The notes: generated by a model not told the origin, from the sequence alone. 64,000 nt of DNA from Phycisphaerae bacterium (GCA_030429705.1 JAUIES010000001.1:1054001-1118000); one strand, 5' to 3'. Positions 7,705 to 17,682 are shown, counted from the stretch's first letter. A program made the numbers and translations.

Positions 7705-9201
7705 TCAATCAGCCGAAACACACCGACCATCTGCCCACGCGCGTAGTCGTGCAACCTTCTCAGCCATCGTCACCGAAAGGGGCGGGCTCCCTTCGATCGC
7801 TGCCTTGACATGTTCAGTCGTGGGCTCTGCCTTGTCCGCAAACGCCCGGTGCATGGCGCTCATGATCGCCTGTTCGATTTCGGCTCCGCTGAACCCATCG
7901 CTCGCCTCGACGAGCGCCTCGAGATCAAACCGGGACGGGTCGCGTTTGCGTTTGCGCAGGTGAATAGTCAAAATCTGGCGTCGTGCTTCTGGACCGGGCA
8001 AATCGACAAAGAAAATCTCGTCGAATCGGCCTTTGCGGAGTAACTCGGGCGGCAGAGCTTCGATGTTGTTCGCGGTGGCGACCAGAAACACCGGCGCGGT
8101 GTGCTCCTGCATCCAGGTCAGCAAAGTCCCGAACATGCGCTGACTGAGCCCGCCGTCGGTCGATTGGGCAGCCGCCGATGCAAATGCTTTCTCGATCTCA
8201 TCGATCCAGAGGACGACGGGCGCAATCGCATTTGCCTGTTGAAGTGCTGCTCTGAGCCTCCGTTCAGATTCACCAACGAAACGATCGTACAGCGACCCCG
8301 TATCCATGCGCAGCAATGGTCTTTGCCATGCGGTCGCAATCGCTTTGGCACACAGACTCTTGCCAGCGCCCTGAATCCCGAGCATCAGGACCCCGCGCGG
8401 CGGCACGAGCCCGAATGCTGCGGCATCATCGCTGAACGCACCCTCGCGATGCCGAAGCCACGCTTTGAGGTTGTCGAGGCCTCCGACATCGTCGAGTGAT
8501 GTCGGCGATTCGACATACTCGAGCATCCCCTCGTGCGACATCAGCCGCCGCTTGCTCGCGAGCACATGGTTGATGTCATCAGCGTCCAGTCGGCGGTCCG
8601 CAGAAACCACATCATGCACGATCTGTTCAGCCTGCCGAAGAGGCAACCCCGCGAGGTTCTTGACGATCATTTGATACTGACGATGTGTCAGTTCGATCTC
8701 GATCGGCTTGGACCGATGGATGTCTTTGAGTGTCTGGCGGATCATCGCCTCGATTTCGGCATCCGTCGGCAAGCGCATCTCGAACGGCGTCGTGTGGGCA
8801 GCGATGACCGCTGGCAGGTTTTGGCTGTGGTCGATCATCACGACATGCGAGTTTGTTCGTCGAGCCGACTCGATCAACTCGCGCAGCGCGCGCAGTGCAT
8901 GCGGGTCTCCCAACTGATCGCCGATATCAAAGAGCATGTGCACCGCTGGAAGATCGCGTCGGGTGAGCCAGATGAGACCGGCTGCGGGATTGGTCGTGTC
9001 TGTCACCGCCGGCTCGTTGGACAATGGCGTGCGCACGCCGTGCAGCAGCGACCACTCAGATAACCAGTGCCCGGATTTCTGACACCAGTCCTCAACCAGC
9101 CGCCTTGCCTGGGTTTCTTCGTGTGTGACGATGGAGATCGCCGGGTGCTTGGCTTTGAGGAGTGCGTCCAGTCGCTCGTGGTCGGTCTGGGTACCCGGCA
9201 T
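7705..9201 (-). CDS. Ycf46-like AAA+ ATPase
   Basis: A 498-aa cytoplasmic AAA+ protein. The N-terminal 240 residues (opening with the ISIVTHEETQARRLV pattern) resemble the degenerate first module of Ycf46-type ATPases. The C-terminal AAA domain has Walker A GIQGAGKS (275-282), Walker B VVLWIDEIEKAF (329-340), a sensor-1 VATANN and an arginine-finger region GRFDEIFFVDLP. Ycf46 proteins occur in cyanobacteria and plastids and are linked to carbon-limitation responses; the role here is unknown. The ATG at 9201 has a strong AGGAGGG Shine-Dalgarno. Confidence 0.82.
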   Translation of the reverse strand: MPGTQTDHERLDALLKAKHPAISIVTHEETQARRLVEDWCQKSGHWLSEWSLLHGVRTPLSNEPAVTDTTNPAAGLIWLTRRDLPAVHMLFDIGDQLGDPHALRALRELIESARRTNSHVVMIDHSQNLPAVIAAHTTPFEMRLPTDAEIEAMIRQTLKDIHRSKPIEIELTHRQYQMIVKNLAGLPLRQAEQIVHDVVSADRRLDADDINHVLASKRRLMSHEGMLEYVESPTSLDDVGGLDNLKAWLRHREGAFSDDAAAFGLVPPRGVLMLGIQGAGKSLCAKAIATAWQRPLLRMDTGSLYDRFVGESERRLRAALQQANAIAPVVLWIDEIEKAFASAAAQSTDGGLSQRMFGTLLTWMQEHTAPVFLVATANNIEALPPELLRKGRFDEIFFVDLPGPEARRQILTIHLRKRKRDPSRFDLEALVEASDGFSGAEIEQAIMSAMHRAFADKAEPTTEHVKAAIEGSPPLSVTMAEKVARLRAWADGRCVSAD

Positions 9202-9528
9202 GTCAAAGCCCTCCTGATCAGCGGTCCGTCAATGCGTGTCTATCTCAACACTCTATTTCAACTTGTCGAAACCGGCGGAGCAAACTTGCGTATTGGCATG
9301 CGTCCGTTCATTCGCCGTTTCGGCGCGTTCATTGATTCGATCATTGCGATCGTTGATTTGTTTGGAGTTTAGTACATTTGACCATCCAACTCGCTGGTGA
9401 GCGTCTTCGGACCTCAACCCAGCGATATGCGGAGGGCTGCAACGGTCGCCCGGGTGATTCGGAGGGGATCGCCCGGGCGCCGGCCCCCCGCTTTGAGTGG
9501 TTCTGCCAAACGGACGAAGGTTCTGCCA

Positions 9529-11487
9529 ATGGTGCGTTTCGACCCAGCCCGACTTGAGTTCCGTCACCGATCCTTGCGCTGCGCGTCGGCTGTCCTGTGC
9601 CTCACACTGAGCGCCGGTGCGGCGTGCGCTTTCGGACCTGATGGGGTCCAGCCTCAGATCAAGTCGATTCTCGCTCCGGGGCGCGCCATCACAGGCGTGG
9701 TCGTGAACGGGCAGGCGACTCGCTCGCGCTTGCTTCAATACGAACCCGATGCGTTGCGCGGTGCGGTGCCCACGATCTATGAGATCGGTGCGCGGGTCAT
9801 CGTGGATGGCGAACTACACGAGGTCCGCCGAGCCGCAGGGCCGGGTGTACGCCTGCGCCGAGCAGCGACCAAAGGCTTCGTCCTCGTCGAGACGGACACG
9901 GTCGATCATGCAATCGAACTCGCAAACCGGCTCGCACAACACCCGTTGTTTGGCTCGGTCGAGGTCGATCTGCAGCCGCCGCGAGCGGAGCGCTCGCCCA
10001 GCGACCCCGCGTTTTTCGTGCAATGGCCACTCCGCAATAACGACAACGCGAACGCCGATGTCAACGCGGTCGACGCGTGGGACCTCGGTTTCACTGGTGC
10101 CGGTGTCACGGTGGGTGTGATCGAACTCGGGTGGCAGGTCGATCACCCTGATTTGGCAGCGAATTTTGCCAGCGATGCTTCGATGCCGCCGAGTATCGTC
10201 ACGACGCACGCGACACAGGTCGCCGGCGTGATCGCTGCTGACAACGACAACGGGCAAGGCGGCGTTGGGATCGCCTATGACGCAGGTCTTTCACGATTGA
10301 TCTATGGGCTCGCCAGCGACACGGCGAATGCCTTCCTGTTTCGCAATGACCTCAACGATATTAAAAACAACTCGTGGGGACCGACTGACAACGGACGCAT
10401 CACCGTGATGTCTGCGATCGAGCACGCCGCCCTCGTCGAAGGTGTGACCCTCGGTCGAGGCGGACTCGGCGAGATCTATGTGTGGGCGGCTGGCAACGGC
10501 GGCCTCGATGATCGCGTCGATTACGACCCGTACGCGTCAAGCCGATACACCATCGCCATTGGAGCGATCGGCAATCTGAACATGCGAGCCGATTACAACG
10601 AAATAGGCTCATCGATGTTCGCGGTGACTTATTCGGATGGCAACGAGCTGGGTGTCTTCACCACATCAAACAACAACGGTTATTCATCGAACTTTGGTGG
10701 CACGAGTGCTTCGGCTCCACTTGCAGCAGGCATGATCGCACTCATGCTTGATGCAAACCCGAACTTGTCCTGGCGCGATGTGCAACACATCATCGCTGAC
10801 ACCGCATGGCAGGTTGACCTGGCTTCGGAAGGGTGGGCTGTCAATGGCGACGGGCGAAACATCAGCGAAGATTTCGGGCTCGGTGCGTTGGATGCACACG
10901 CACTTGTCGTCGCTGCCCAAGGCTGGACATCGGTTGCTGATGAAGTCATCGCCGATAGCGGTGTTGTCTCGGTGAGCCAGACCATTCCGGATGACGACTT
11001 TGCAGGTATCACCGTGACAATCCCGGTGACAGATCAGGTGAAACTTGAGTCAGTCGAACTCCGGCTCAATGTCGATACTGACTATGTCGGAGACCTGCAG
11101 ATCACACTTGTGAGCCCAAGCGGGACGACCAGCGTGTTCACAACATCGCGCGTCGATCCGACTGACGATCTCGTGGATCACATTTTCACCACCGTTCGTT
11201 CGTGGGGTGAAGACGCAGCCGGGCTCTGGACCGTCAATATCGCAGACCGCCGAGCGACCAATATCGCGGACTGGGTTGACGCTCGGATCATCGGCTATGG
11301 CACCGCGACGACCGGTGGCTGTGCGGTCGACCTCACCGGTGATGGCATCGCAGACTTTGGCGATGTCCAGGCATTCTTGTCGGCGTACCACACGCAAGAC
11401 CCGATCGCAGATTTCAATGCGGATGGCCAGTTCGATTACTTCGACCTGCAGGTCTTTCTCAACCTGTTCTCAGCCGGATGCCCGTAG
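9529..11487 (+). CDS. Secreted S8 (subtilase) protease homologue with P-domain and dockerin-like C-terminus; catalytic Asp replaced by Glu
   Basis: The 652-aa protein has a signal peptide ending ACA (about residue 34), a propeptide-like region, and a subtilase domain from about 165. His227 lies in THATQVAG, the oxyanion Asn is N323 in AAGNGG, and Ser393 lies in GTSASAP. At the catalytic Asp position the protein has Glu199 (VGVIELGWQVDHPDL; codon GAA at 10123-10125). A proprotein-convertase P-domain follows (about 480-595), then two EF-hand loops like those of 5420-7699. The ATG at 9529 follows GAAGG. It may be inactive, or active with Glu. Confidence 0.82.
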   Translation: MVRFDPARLEFRHRSLRCASAVLCLTLSAGAACAFGPDGVQPQIKSILAPGRAITGVVVNGQATRSRLLQYEPDALRGAVPTIYEIGARVIVDGELHEVRRAAGPGVRLRRAATKGFVLVETDTVDHAIELANRLAQHPLFGSVEVDLQPPRAERSPSDPAFFVQWPLRNNDNANADVNAVDAWDLGFTGAGVTVGVIELGWQVDHPDLAANFASDASMPPSIVTTHATQVAGVIAADNDNGQGGVGIAYDAGLSRLIYGLASDTANAFLFRNDLNDIKNNSWGPTDNGRITVMSAIEHAALVEGVTLGRGGLGEIYVWAAGNGGLDDRVDYDPYASSRYTIAIGAIGNLNMRADYNEIGSSMFAVTYSDGNELGVFTTSNNNGYSSNFGGTSASAPLAAGMIALMLDANPNLSWRDVQHIIADTAWQVDLASEGWAVNGDGRNISEDFGLGALDAHALVVAAQGWTSVADEVIADSGVVSVSQTIPDDDFAGITVTIPVTDQVKLESVELRLNVDTDYVGDLQITLVSPSGTTSVFTTSRVDPTDDLVDHIFTTVRSWGEDAAGLWTVNIADRRATNIADWVDARIIGYGTATTGGCAVDLTGDGIADFGDVQAFLSAYHTQDPIADFNADGQFDYFDLQVFLNLFSAGCP

Positions 11488-11536
11488 CCAAAAGCACGAA
11501 GCGCTACCAACGACTGCTGCATGACTAGAGTCTGGC

Positions 11537-12451
11537 GTGACCAGTCTTTCGTCCAATGCGAGACCGAATCGCTTCGTCGTGATGGCGCGCGATATCAAAC
11601 TTGCACATTCCATTTTTGCCCTCCCGTTTGCCATTCTCGCTGCCTTTCTCGCTGCACCATCCAATCTTTCGCCATCGAGTCTTTCGGGACGACTCGGTCT
11701 CATCGTCCTGTGCATGGTCGCTGCCCGCACCTGGGCCATGCTGGTGAATCGGCTCGCCGACCGAAGGATCGATGCCCGGAACCCCAGAACCGCGTCAAGA
11801 GCCTTCGCTGCGGGCACGCTCAATGCGCGCGATGGATGGGTCATGCTCTTGGCGAGCGCACTTGTGTTTGTGATCGGAGCGGGCGGGTTCGGCGTGTTCT
11901 TTGGCAACTGGTGGCCGGCTGCACTGGCGATACCGGTACTCGCTTGGATCGCAGCCTATTCGTTCACCAAAAGATTCACCTGGTTGTGTCACATCATGCT
12001 CGGGGGGGCTCTGGCAGCATCACCCCTCGCAGCTGGTCTCGCCATGCAACCGGCGTATCTGGTCGAGTCCTCAACACTTTGGTGGCTCGCAGGCATGGTG
12101 GCGCTGTGGGTCGCCGGGTTCGATGTCATCTACGCGCTGGCTGATCTTGAATTTGATCGATCTGCCAATCTGAGGAGCATTCCTGCTCGATTTGGGTGGG
12201 GCGGCGCAGTCTGGATCAGCCGCGGGCTTCATGTTGTAGCCTTCGCTGCGCTCATTATGGTTTGGCGTGCGGATGGTCGGCTGGCACTTCTCACCGGTGT
12301 TGCGATCGCCATCGTGGGCGGACTCTTGATCGCTGAGCATGTCACACTCGCCAAACGCGGGCAGCGCGGACTCCACATGGCGTTCTTCACGATCAACGGC
12401 ATTGTCAGTTGCGTGCTCGGTCTCGCCGGATCGATCGATGTGCTGTTCTAA
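11537..12451 (+). CDS. UbiA-family prenyltransferase (4-hydroxybenzoate polyprenyltransferase-like)
   Basis: This 304-aa integral membrane protein transfers a polyprenyl chain to an aromatic or other acceptor in quinone biosynthesis. The first Asp-rich motif is NRLADRRIDARNPRT (71-85) and the second DLEFDRSANLRSIP (starting Asp203), each binding Mg-pyrophosphate. About eight to nine hydrophobic segments are visible. The menaquinone/ubiquinone subfamily cannot be decided: the SIPARFG ending of motif 2 is like the UbiA/MqnP group. I chose GTG at 11537 because TAGAGT (11526-11531) ends 5 nt before it; ATG at 11582 is the alternative. Confidence 0.85.
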   Translation: MTSLSSNARPNRFVVMARDIKLAHSIFALPFAILAAFLAAPSNLSPSSLSGRLGLIVLCMVAARTWAMLVNRLADRRIDARNPRTASRAFAAGTLNARDGWVMLLASALVFVIGAGGFGVFFGNWWPAALAIPVLAWIAAYSFTKRFTWLCHIMLGGALAASPLAAGLAMQPAYLVESSTLWWLAGMVALWVAGFDVIYALADLEFDRSANLRSIPARFGWGGAVWISRGLHVVAFAALIMVWRADGRLALLTGVAIAIVGGLLIAEHVTLAKRGQRGLHMAFFTINGIVSCVLGLAGSIDVLF

Positions 12452-13356
12452 GAACCACTTTGCAGTTGCAGGTCCGGCGATGCATTGGCTGATGGGCAGT
12501 CCTGTGGCACGATGTACAGCCCGTTGTCACGAGCGATCGCCAACACTTCGGCAAGGAATGTTGCCGCTTCTGATTCATTCATGTCTTCCGGCGAAACCTC
12601 GATCTGCCCGGTCGCAGCATCCGCTTTCACATCAAACTTCCATGTCGAACGCTTGAATGCGTTACCCGAACCCGTGCCCAGAGGTTGATAGAACTTTGAC
12701 GCTGCCAACTTGTCATGCCGCACCATGATCACTTCCCAGGTGCTCGGTTCATTGAACTCGAACAGTTCTGACGGGTACAGACTACCGGAGTCAATCTGCA
12801 AGCCCGAATCACAGTCGGTCGTCAACGCTTGATTGCCGAGTTGCATTGCGTTGCGGACGAGAAACAGTTGAATCTGGTCGCCATGCCGTCGAACGATCGC
12901 GGTCGTGCCCACCGATCCGGCATCAATGTTGCGCACCCAGATCAGAGGCCAACGAAAAGTGATGAACGCAAACCCGCGATCAACCTGTAATGCGGGGCCA
13001 TCTTCACCTTTTCGGCGTTCAAGATCAAACTCGACTGAAGCACCCAGATCAGTCTCGACACCACACAGCACATGCATCTCGAGCGTTTTGTTCTCGACCG
13101 TCGATGCATACTGCACGCACCAATGCTCGATAGAGTCCTTCCAGTTAGCGCTCGCAGGCCAATCGATTGTGTCGAGCGTGTCGGTTCCAAAGACACCGCC
13201 ACCGGTCCAAACTTTCGAATGCATGTCCTGAGCGACATGTGTGCAATCGCCGAAGCCCATGCCGCCAGAGAACGCACAGCCAGTCAACAGCAAAAGAGGA
13301 GAAACCACTGCACACGCCCGTCCGAACAGGCTGCTGCTCCGAAACACCTTGTGCAT
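12448..13356 (-). CDS. Putative lipoprotein, paralogue of the gene at 13386-14174
   Basis: A 302-aa exported protein with signal core VSPLLLLTGC (lipobox LTGC). The family is unknown, but it clearly shares a central block with its upstream neighbour: FITFRWPLIW-x3-IDAGSVGTT here and FMTFSWPLIW-x3-IDAGSIGTT there, followed in both by an isoleucine- or leucine-rich strand and an Asn-rich turn. Both end with a helix and then GLY. I favour the ATG at 13356, since the ATG at 13368 overlaps a TACCAT hexamer (13372-13367). The 3' end overlaps the convergent UbiA gene by 4 bp. Confidence 0.6.
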   Translation of the reverse strand: MHKVFRSSSLFGRACAVVSPLLLLTGCAFSGGMGFGDCTHVAQDMHSKVWTGGGVFGTDTLDTIDWPASANWKDSIEHWCVQYASTVENKTLEMHVLCGVETDLGASVEFDLERRKGEDGPALQVDRGFAFITFRWPLIWVRNIDAGSVGTTAIVRRHGDQIQLFLVRNAMQLGNQALTTDCDSGLQIDSGSLYPSELFEFNEPSTWEVIMVRHDKLAASKFYQPLGTGSGNAFKRSTWKFDVKADAATGQIEVSPEDMNESEAATFLAEVLAIARDNGLYIVPQDCPSANASPDLQLQSGS

Positions 13357-13385
13357 CTCTTGAATCATGGTACTTCAACCTGCCA

Positions 13386-14174
13386 TCATGGAAGTTCGTA
13401 GAGCCCTTGCAACGACGCGCAGTCGAGCACCTTCTGCAAGAATGAATCGTCCGCGACTCGAATGTGGCCGTTCAGGTTCTTGGTAATCCGAAGCGACTTT
13501 GCTTCGATAAATGTCACTTTCTCGACCTTGCCTTGCGCATCGCGCCGAAGGGCATAGCGGTGACGAACCGCTTGATAACCCTTCTGAACACCAACGCATT
13601 CGCCGCTCGACTGTCCTTTGATGCGAATGTACATATGACTCTCGGCATTCGTACAGCCCGGCGGGCGAGAAATCGGATCCGGGTTCTTGGTATCGAGTTT
13701 GTTCGAGATGAGATAGATGTCGGCACGGTCCGCCTGGTTATGCATCACAGAAGTCGTTCCGATGGACCCCGCATCGATGGAATCCATCCAGATGAGTGGC
13801 CACGAGAAAGTCATGAACGCCCACGAACCGGTTCCGACCTCCACCCCTGGGCCTTCTGGATACTGAATGTTCGATGTGTTTTCCGGCGCGTTGCGTTTCG
13901 TCAGCGTGATGCCGCTGCTGCGCCCCGAAGCGCCATACAACATCTCCATGGTTTTGGGTTTGCCTTTTGATGTCTGAAACTCAACCTTCTGACGGCGATC
14001 ACTGGTGGGTGCGGTCGTCGACAGCGGTGTGTCCTGACTCGCAGGCTTCCACACGATCGTTGCCTGTGATGTCACGGTGCACACAGGTTGCTCGATCACA
14101 CGCGTGTTCAGTTCTGGCGCGAGCGCCAAGCCCTGAATCAACCACCCGAGCACAATCATCCAGATGAACAACAA
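13386..14174 (-). CDS. Membrane-anchored paralogue of the lipoprotein at 12448-13356
   Basis: A 262-aa protein with one N-terminal hydrophobic segment (LLFIWMIVLGWLIQGLALA) and a soluble domain. It shares the WPLIW-x3-IDAGS-x-GTT block and overall layout with the downstream gene, 30 bp away, so the two form a tandem duplication of unknown function. I chose TTG at 14174 because AAGGAG lies 6 nt upstream; GTG at 14207 and ATG at 14159 are alternatives. A lipobox is absent, unlike in the neighbour. Confidence 0.58.
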   Translation of the reverse strand: MLFIWMIVLGWLIQGLALAPELNTRVIEQPVCTVTSQATIVWKPASQDTPLSTTAPTSDRRQKVEFQTSKGKPKTMEMLYGASGRSSGITLTKRNAPENTSNIQYPEGPGVEVGTGSWAFMTFSWPLIWMDSIDAGSIGTTSVMHNQADRADIYLISNKLDTKNPDPISRPPGCTNAESHMYIRIKGQSSGECVGVQKGYQAVRHRYALRRDAQGKVEKVTFIEAKSLRITKNLNGHIRVADDSFLQKVLDCASLQGLYELP

Positions 14175-14246
14175 ATGGAACTCCTTCAGAACACCACACG
14201 AAGCCACAGCGTATCCGACTGGCCCACTGCGTGCAGTATTGCTCGT

Positions 14247-16577
14247 TTACAACTCGAGTGGCTTGGGATAGAGAGCCGCACTCCCCCCAGCAATGACTAA
14301 AGCAAGAATGCCCAGAAGTGGCACAAGGACAACAGATTGCCATTGAAACGCAAGTACACCCGCGAGCAATGCCAGCCCGCTGAGAGTGATCACACCGACA
14401 CCGGCCCAGAGAAATCGGCGTCGTGTTGGAAGGAAGAACAGAACCGCCCCAACGAATCCACCCACCAGAATCTGCTCCAATGCGCCGCGTTCGCCAGGAC
14501 CTCGCACGACACGGCCGTCAAACTGCTGATCAAGCCAACTTGCCCACAAGTGTCCCTTGTGCAGTTGAGAGCCATCAGACAAGATGACCCGATCGTAGTT
14601 CGGACGCAGATCTATCATCACAACGACTTGCCCTGCGACCCGTGCTCTCAGTTCGGCTATCGGCATCGTCAGTACTTCTGTCATGCGTAGTGTCGTCGGG
14701 TCGCCGTTCTGCAGTGCCCACGGTGCAACATTCACCGCTGCGTTGACCACCGTGTCGCCTTGCATGATGCCCTGGCGAAAGTCAGAACTCTTGTGATCGC
14801 CGGCTTCGGTGTATGGCACGCGCAGACCGTTCACACCACGATGGAGGATACGACCCGAGTCATCCTGCCCGATGAACGACACCATGACAAACCCGTCTTC
14901 GATGGAAAGTGTGTAGTTCTGATCAAACCCATGCGACGCGATATATGCAGCCAGTCCAAACGAGGGGAACACATCACCCGTTCGTCTCGGGCGCATTGCA
15001 AGGCGAACAGCAAATGTATCTCCGTTCTGAGAAGCGCTAAATGCCCCCCACCGAGCGATGCCGGCAATGTCCTGATTGATATTGCCAAGGCCCGTGCTAT
15101 ATTCGGTTTCATATCCTCTCGGCAAAAATGTTGTTGTCCCGACAACAGTCTCGATTTTCTGCTTGCGGAGCGCTTCAACGCCTTCAACAATGAACGATGC
15201 TCGATCGTTCGAGATAAATGCGAAATCAACAGCCACACTGCGCGGCTGACATTCGGCGAGTCGTTGCAGTGCGGCACCAATGACCGGCCGCATGCGTGTC
15301 GCCGGATTCGGATCGTCCTTCAGATCGGGCAAGTCGATCCCCGCCGAACCGGCAGCGCGTTCAATGTCTTCGAGGCCGATGACCGCCACATGGTCATATC
15401 CAACACTTGGTGTTGGCGTCAACGACAGCAGAAAACCGGCGTAGGCGCTTGCAAGCCCGACCTCGCGGTAGAGCAGCCGTGGACCGACGAGCATCGTGAC
15501 CGCGACAGCCAACACCCAGATCACCGCTGCCGAAGCAATCGGTTCGCGGTGCCCGACGCGGCTGAGCCATCGCCGTGTTCGATAGACGGCTGTCGCGGGT
15601 GTCGCTTCGATCGATCGCCCGTCGAGCAATCGCTCAAGATCAAGTGCCACTGCTTCCGCCGACTGGTACCGACGCTGGCGCGTCTTGGCGAGCATTTTCA
15701 AGATGATCGTGCGCAGGTCTCGCCCGATCGCTTCACGGGTCGTCACGCGCGTCGGTTCGGTCGGCTGCACTTCGCAAATGACCCGGATCGCTTCGGGCAA
15801 AGGCACGCCACTGACCTTGTAAGGCATGCGCCCACAGATCAACTCATAAAACAACACGCCAAGGGCATACACATCCGTCCGGCGATCGATCAGGTCGTTG
15901 CGGCGCGACGCCTGTTCGGGCGCCATATACGGCAGCGTGCCAGGTACATTGCCGTCGAGCGTGACAAAAGCAGTTGCATCAAATCGCTGATCGAGATTCT
16001 TCGCGACACCGAAATCAATCACCTTCGGCTCGCCATACGCATCCACGAGCACATTACTCGGTTTCAAATCTCGGTGCACAATCCCGCATTCATTTGCGTG
16101 ATGCACCGCCCGGCAGACCTTGATCAACATGCGCAACAAATCATCTGTTGCCAGTTGCGAGGCTCTGTCTTTGATTGTCACTGCACCGGGAATATATTCC
16201 ATCGCGATGTAGGGTGTATCAATACCCCCCACCTGCGTCGTGCCAGCATCGTAGACCTGAGCAATATTCGGGTGCCGGGTCTTCGCGAGCAGGCGGCCTT
16301 CCTGACGAAACCGCTCGACCGCCTCAGCGCCGGCAAGGTCTGTCCGCATCACTTTGATCGCAGCTTCAGCCCGCGTTTCTTCATGCACCGCACGAAATAC
16401 CCGGCCCATCCCCCCGCCATCGATCAACTGCCCGATGATGTAGCGACCAACGCGCTCCGGCAATGTCGAAAGTGAAACCGCTGCTGTCGCATCAATGGGG
16501 ATCGTGGTTTGGTCGCTGGTTTGTGTTTCGTCGTAAGGCGAACTGCTCGATGAATCATCAGGCGGAGTCTGAGACAT
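14247..16577 (-). CDS. Ser/Thr protein kinase with extracytoplasmic CHASE2 sensor domain
   Basis: The 776-aa protein joins a cytoplasmic PknB-type kinase to a sensor. The glycine loop is LIDGGGMGRV (51-60), the ATP lysine K75 (AAIKVM), the catalytic loop HRDLKPSN (168-175), the Mg loop DFG (188-190), and the activation segment ends PGTLPYMAPEQ. A membrane segment follows at about 365-385. A CHASE2 domain (about 390-690) has the typical RSVAVDFAFIS core, and three further membrane helices end the protein. Ser/Asp-rich residues 1-35 could be autophosphorylated. The ATG at 16577 follows AAGGGGGG and overlaps the purK 3' end by 20 bp. Confidence 0.9.
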   Translation of the reverse strand: MSQTPPDDSSSSSPYDETQTSDQTTIPIDATAAVSLSTLPERVGRYIIGQLIDGGGMGRVFRAVHEETRAEAAIKVMRTDLAGAEAVERFRQEGRLLAKTRHPNIAQVYDAGTTQVGGIDTPYIAMEYIPGAVTIKDRASQLATDDLLRMLIKVCRAVHHANECGIVHRDLKPSNVLVDAYGEPKVIDFGVAKNLDQRFDATAFVTLDGNVPGTLPYMAPEQASRRNDLIDRRTDVYALGVLFYELICGRMPYKVSGVPLPEAIRVICEVQPTEPTRVTTREAIGRDLRTIILKMLAKTRQRRYQSAEAVALDLERLLDGRSIEATPATAVYRTRRWLSRVGHREPIASAAVIWVLAVAVTMLVGPRLLYREVGLASAYAGFLLSLTPTPSVGYDHVAVIGLEDIERAAGSAGIDLPDLKDDPNPATRMRPVIGAALQRLAECQPRSVAVDFAFISNDRASFIVEGVEALRKQKIETVVGTTTFLPRGYETEYSTGLGNINQDIAGIARWGAFSASQNGDTFAVRLAMRPRRTGDVFPSFGLAAYIASHGFDQNYTLSIEDGFVMVSFIGQDDSGRILHRGVNGLRVPYTEAGDHKSSDFRQGIMQGDTVVNAAVNVAPWALQNGDPTTLRMTEVLTMPIAELRARVAGQVVVMIDLRPNYDRVILSDGSQLHKGHLWASWLDQQFDGRVVRGPGERGALEQILVGGFVGAVLFFLPTRRRFLWAGVGVITLSGLALLAGVLAFQWQSVVLVPLLGILALVIAGGSAALYPKPLEL

Positions 16578-17682
16578 GACACCCCCCTTTTTCAACCAGG
16601 CATTCAACCTCGCGAAGTCTGGCATCGCGTAAGGCCGCTGTCTCGGCACACACCGTCACATGACCGACTTTCCGCCCGTCGCGCGGCAACTTGCCGTACG
16701 CGTGGAACTGGGCACCTTCACACGCCAACTGCTGTTTGAACTCACCAACAGTCCCGATGAGATTGACCATGCCAGCGTGCCCACGCGAGTCGGTTGAACC
16801 AAGCGGCAAACCCATCACTGCTCGAACATGATTTTCAAACTGACTCGTCACAGCACCCTCGATCGTCCAATGGCCCGAGTTGTGCACGCGCGGCGCAAAC
16901 TCGTTAACCAGGTACTGTCCATTGCAGTCAAACACCTCGACCGCGACAACACCGACATAGTCCAACGAAGACAACATGGCTTCGACCGATTGTCGCAGGT
17001 TGTTCAATGCCGAGGCATCGACCTCAGCAGGTGCACGAGAGGTGTGCAGTATCCCATCAACATGCACATTCTCGGTCGCTGCATAGTGGCGCACTTCGCC
17101 GGTACGACCTCTCACCATCACAAGCGACAACTCACGCTGAAAACTCACGGCTTCATCCAGGAGTGCCGCCCGCTGGCCGATGCGTTCCCATGCGCCCGGT
17201 ACATCACTGGGTTCACGAATCCACGCCTGCCCTTTACCGTCATACCCAAATCGGCGCGACTTGAGGATCGCCGGGCTGCCCATGGCACGCAAAGCAACTT
17301 CAATCTCTTGCTCGTTCGTCACCGCCCCGTCACGAGGAGTCTGCAAGCCCGCCTTGCGAAACGCCTCGCGTTCGTGCAATCGGTCCTGCGCCTGTGCGAT
17401 CGATCTCGCATTCGGATAGAACGGCACCCGGTCTTGCACAAAGGTGACAGCGTCGATGGGTACATTCTCAAACTCGACCGTCGCAGCATCGAGTCCTTCA
17501 CAAAACCGGGCCAACGCACCCTCATTGTCATACGCACCAATCACCAACTCCGCGACATCGCCGGCACACGCTTCAGCCGATGGATCGAACACACGGGTGC
17601 GCACACCGAGTCGAGCCGCAGCCATCGCAAGCATGCGACCAAGTTGCCCTCCACCCATCACCCCAAGCACTTGCTGACTCAT
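16558..17682 (-). CDS. purK: 5-(carboxyamino)imidazole ribonucleotide synthase
   Basis: PurK is an ATP-grasp enzyme that carboxylates AIR with bicarbonate in purine synthesis. The 374-aa protein opens with [19 protein letters not shown], the typical nucleotide-binding start, and continues with the ATP-grasp elements [28 protein letters not shown] and [17 protein letters not shown]. The start ATG overlaps the purE stop (ATGA at 17679-17682), so the two are translationally coupled. Its 3' end runs 20 bp into the kinase gene. Confidence 0.95.
   Translation of the reverse strand: MSQQVLGVMGGGQLGRMLAMAAARLGVRTRVFDPSAEACAGDVAELVIGAYDNEGALARFCEGLDAATVEFENVPIDAVTFVQDRVPFYPNARSIAQAQDRLHEREAFRKAGLQTPRDGAVTNEQEIEVALRAMGSPAILKSRRFGYDGKGQAWIREPSDVPGAWERIGQRAALLDEAVSFQRELSLVMVRGRTGEVRHYAATENVHVDGILHTSRAPAEVDASALNNLRQSVEAMLSSLDYVGVVAVEVFDCNGQYLVNEFAPRVHNSGHWTIEGAVTSQFENHVRAVMGLPLGSTDSRGHAGMVNLIGTVGEFKQQLACEGAQFHAYGKLPRDGRKVGHVTVCAETAALRDARLREVECLVEKGGCHVSDSA

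Noticed and set aside
14760-16475. Long open frame on the plus strand opposite the CHASE2 kinase
   Set aside because: It lies wholly opposite a gene with clear kinase motifs, has a Cys/His/Arg-rich composition typical of antisense frames in GC-rich DNA, and has no recognisable domain.
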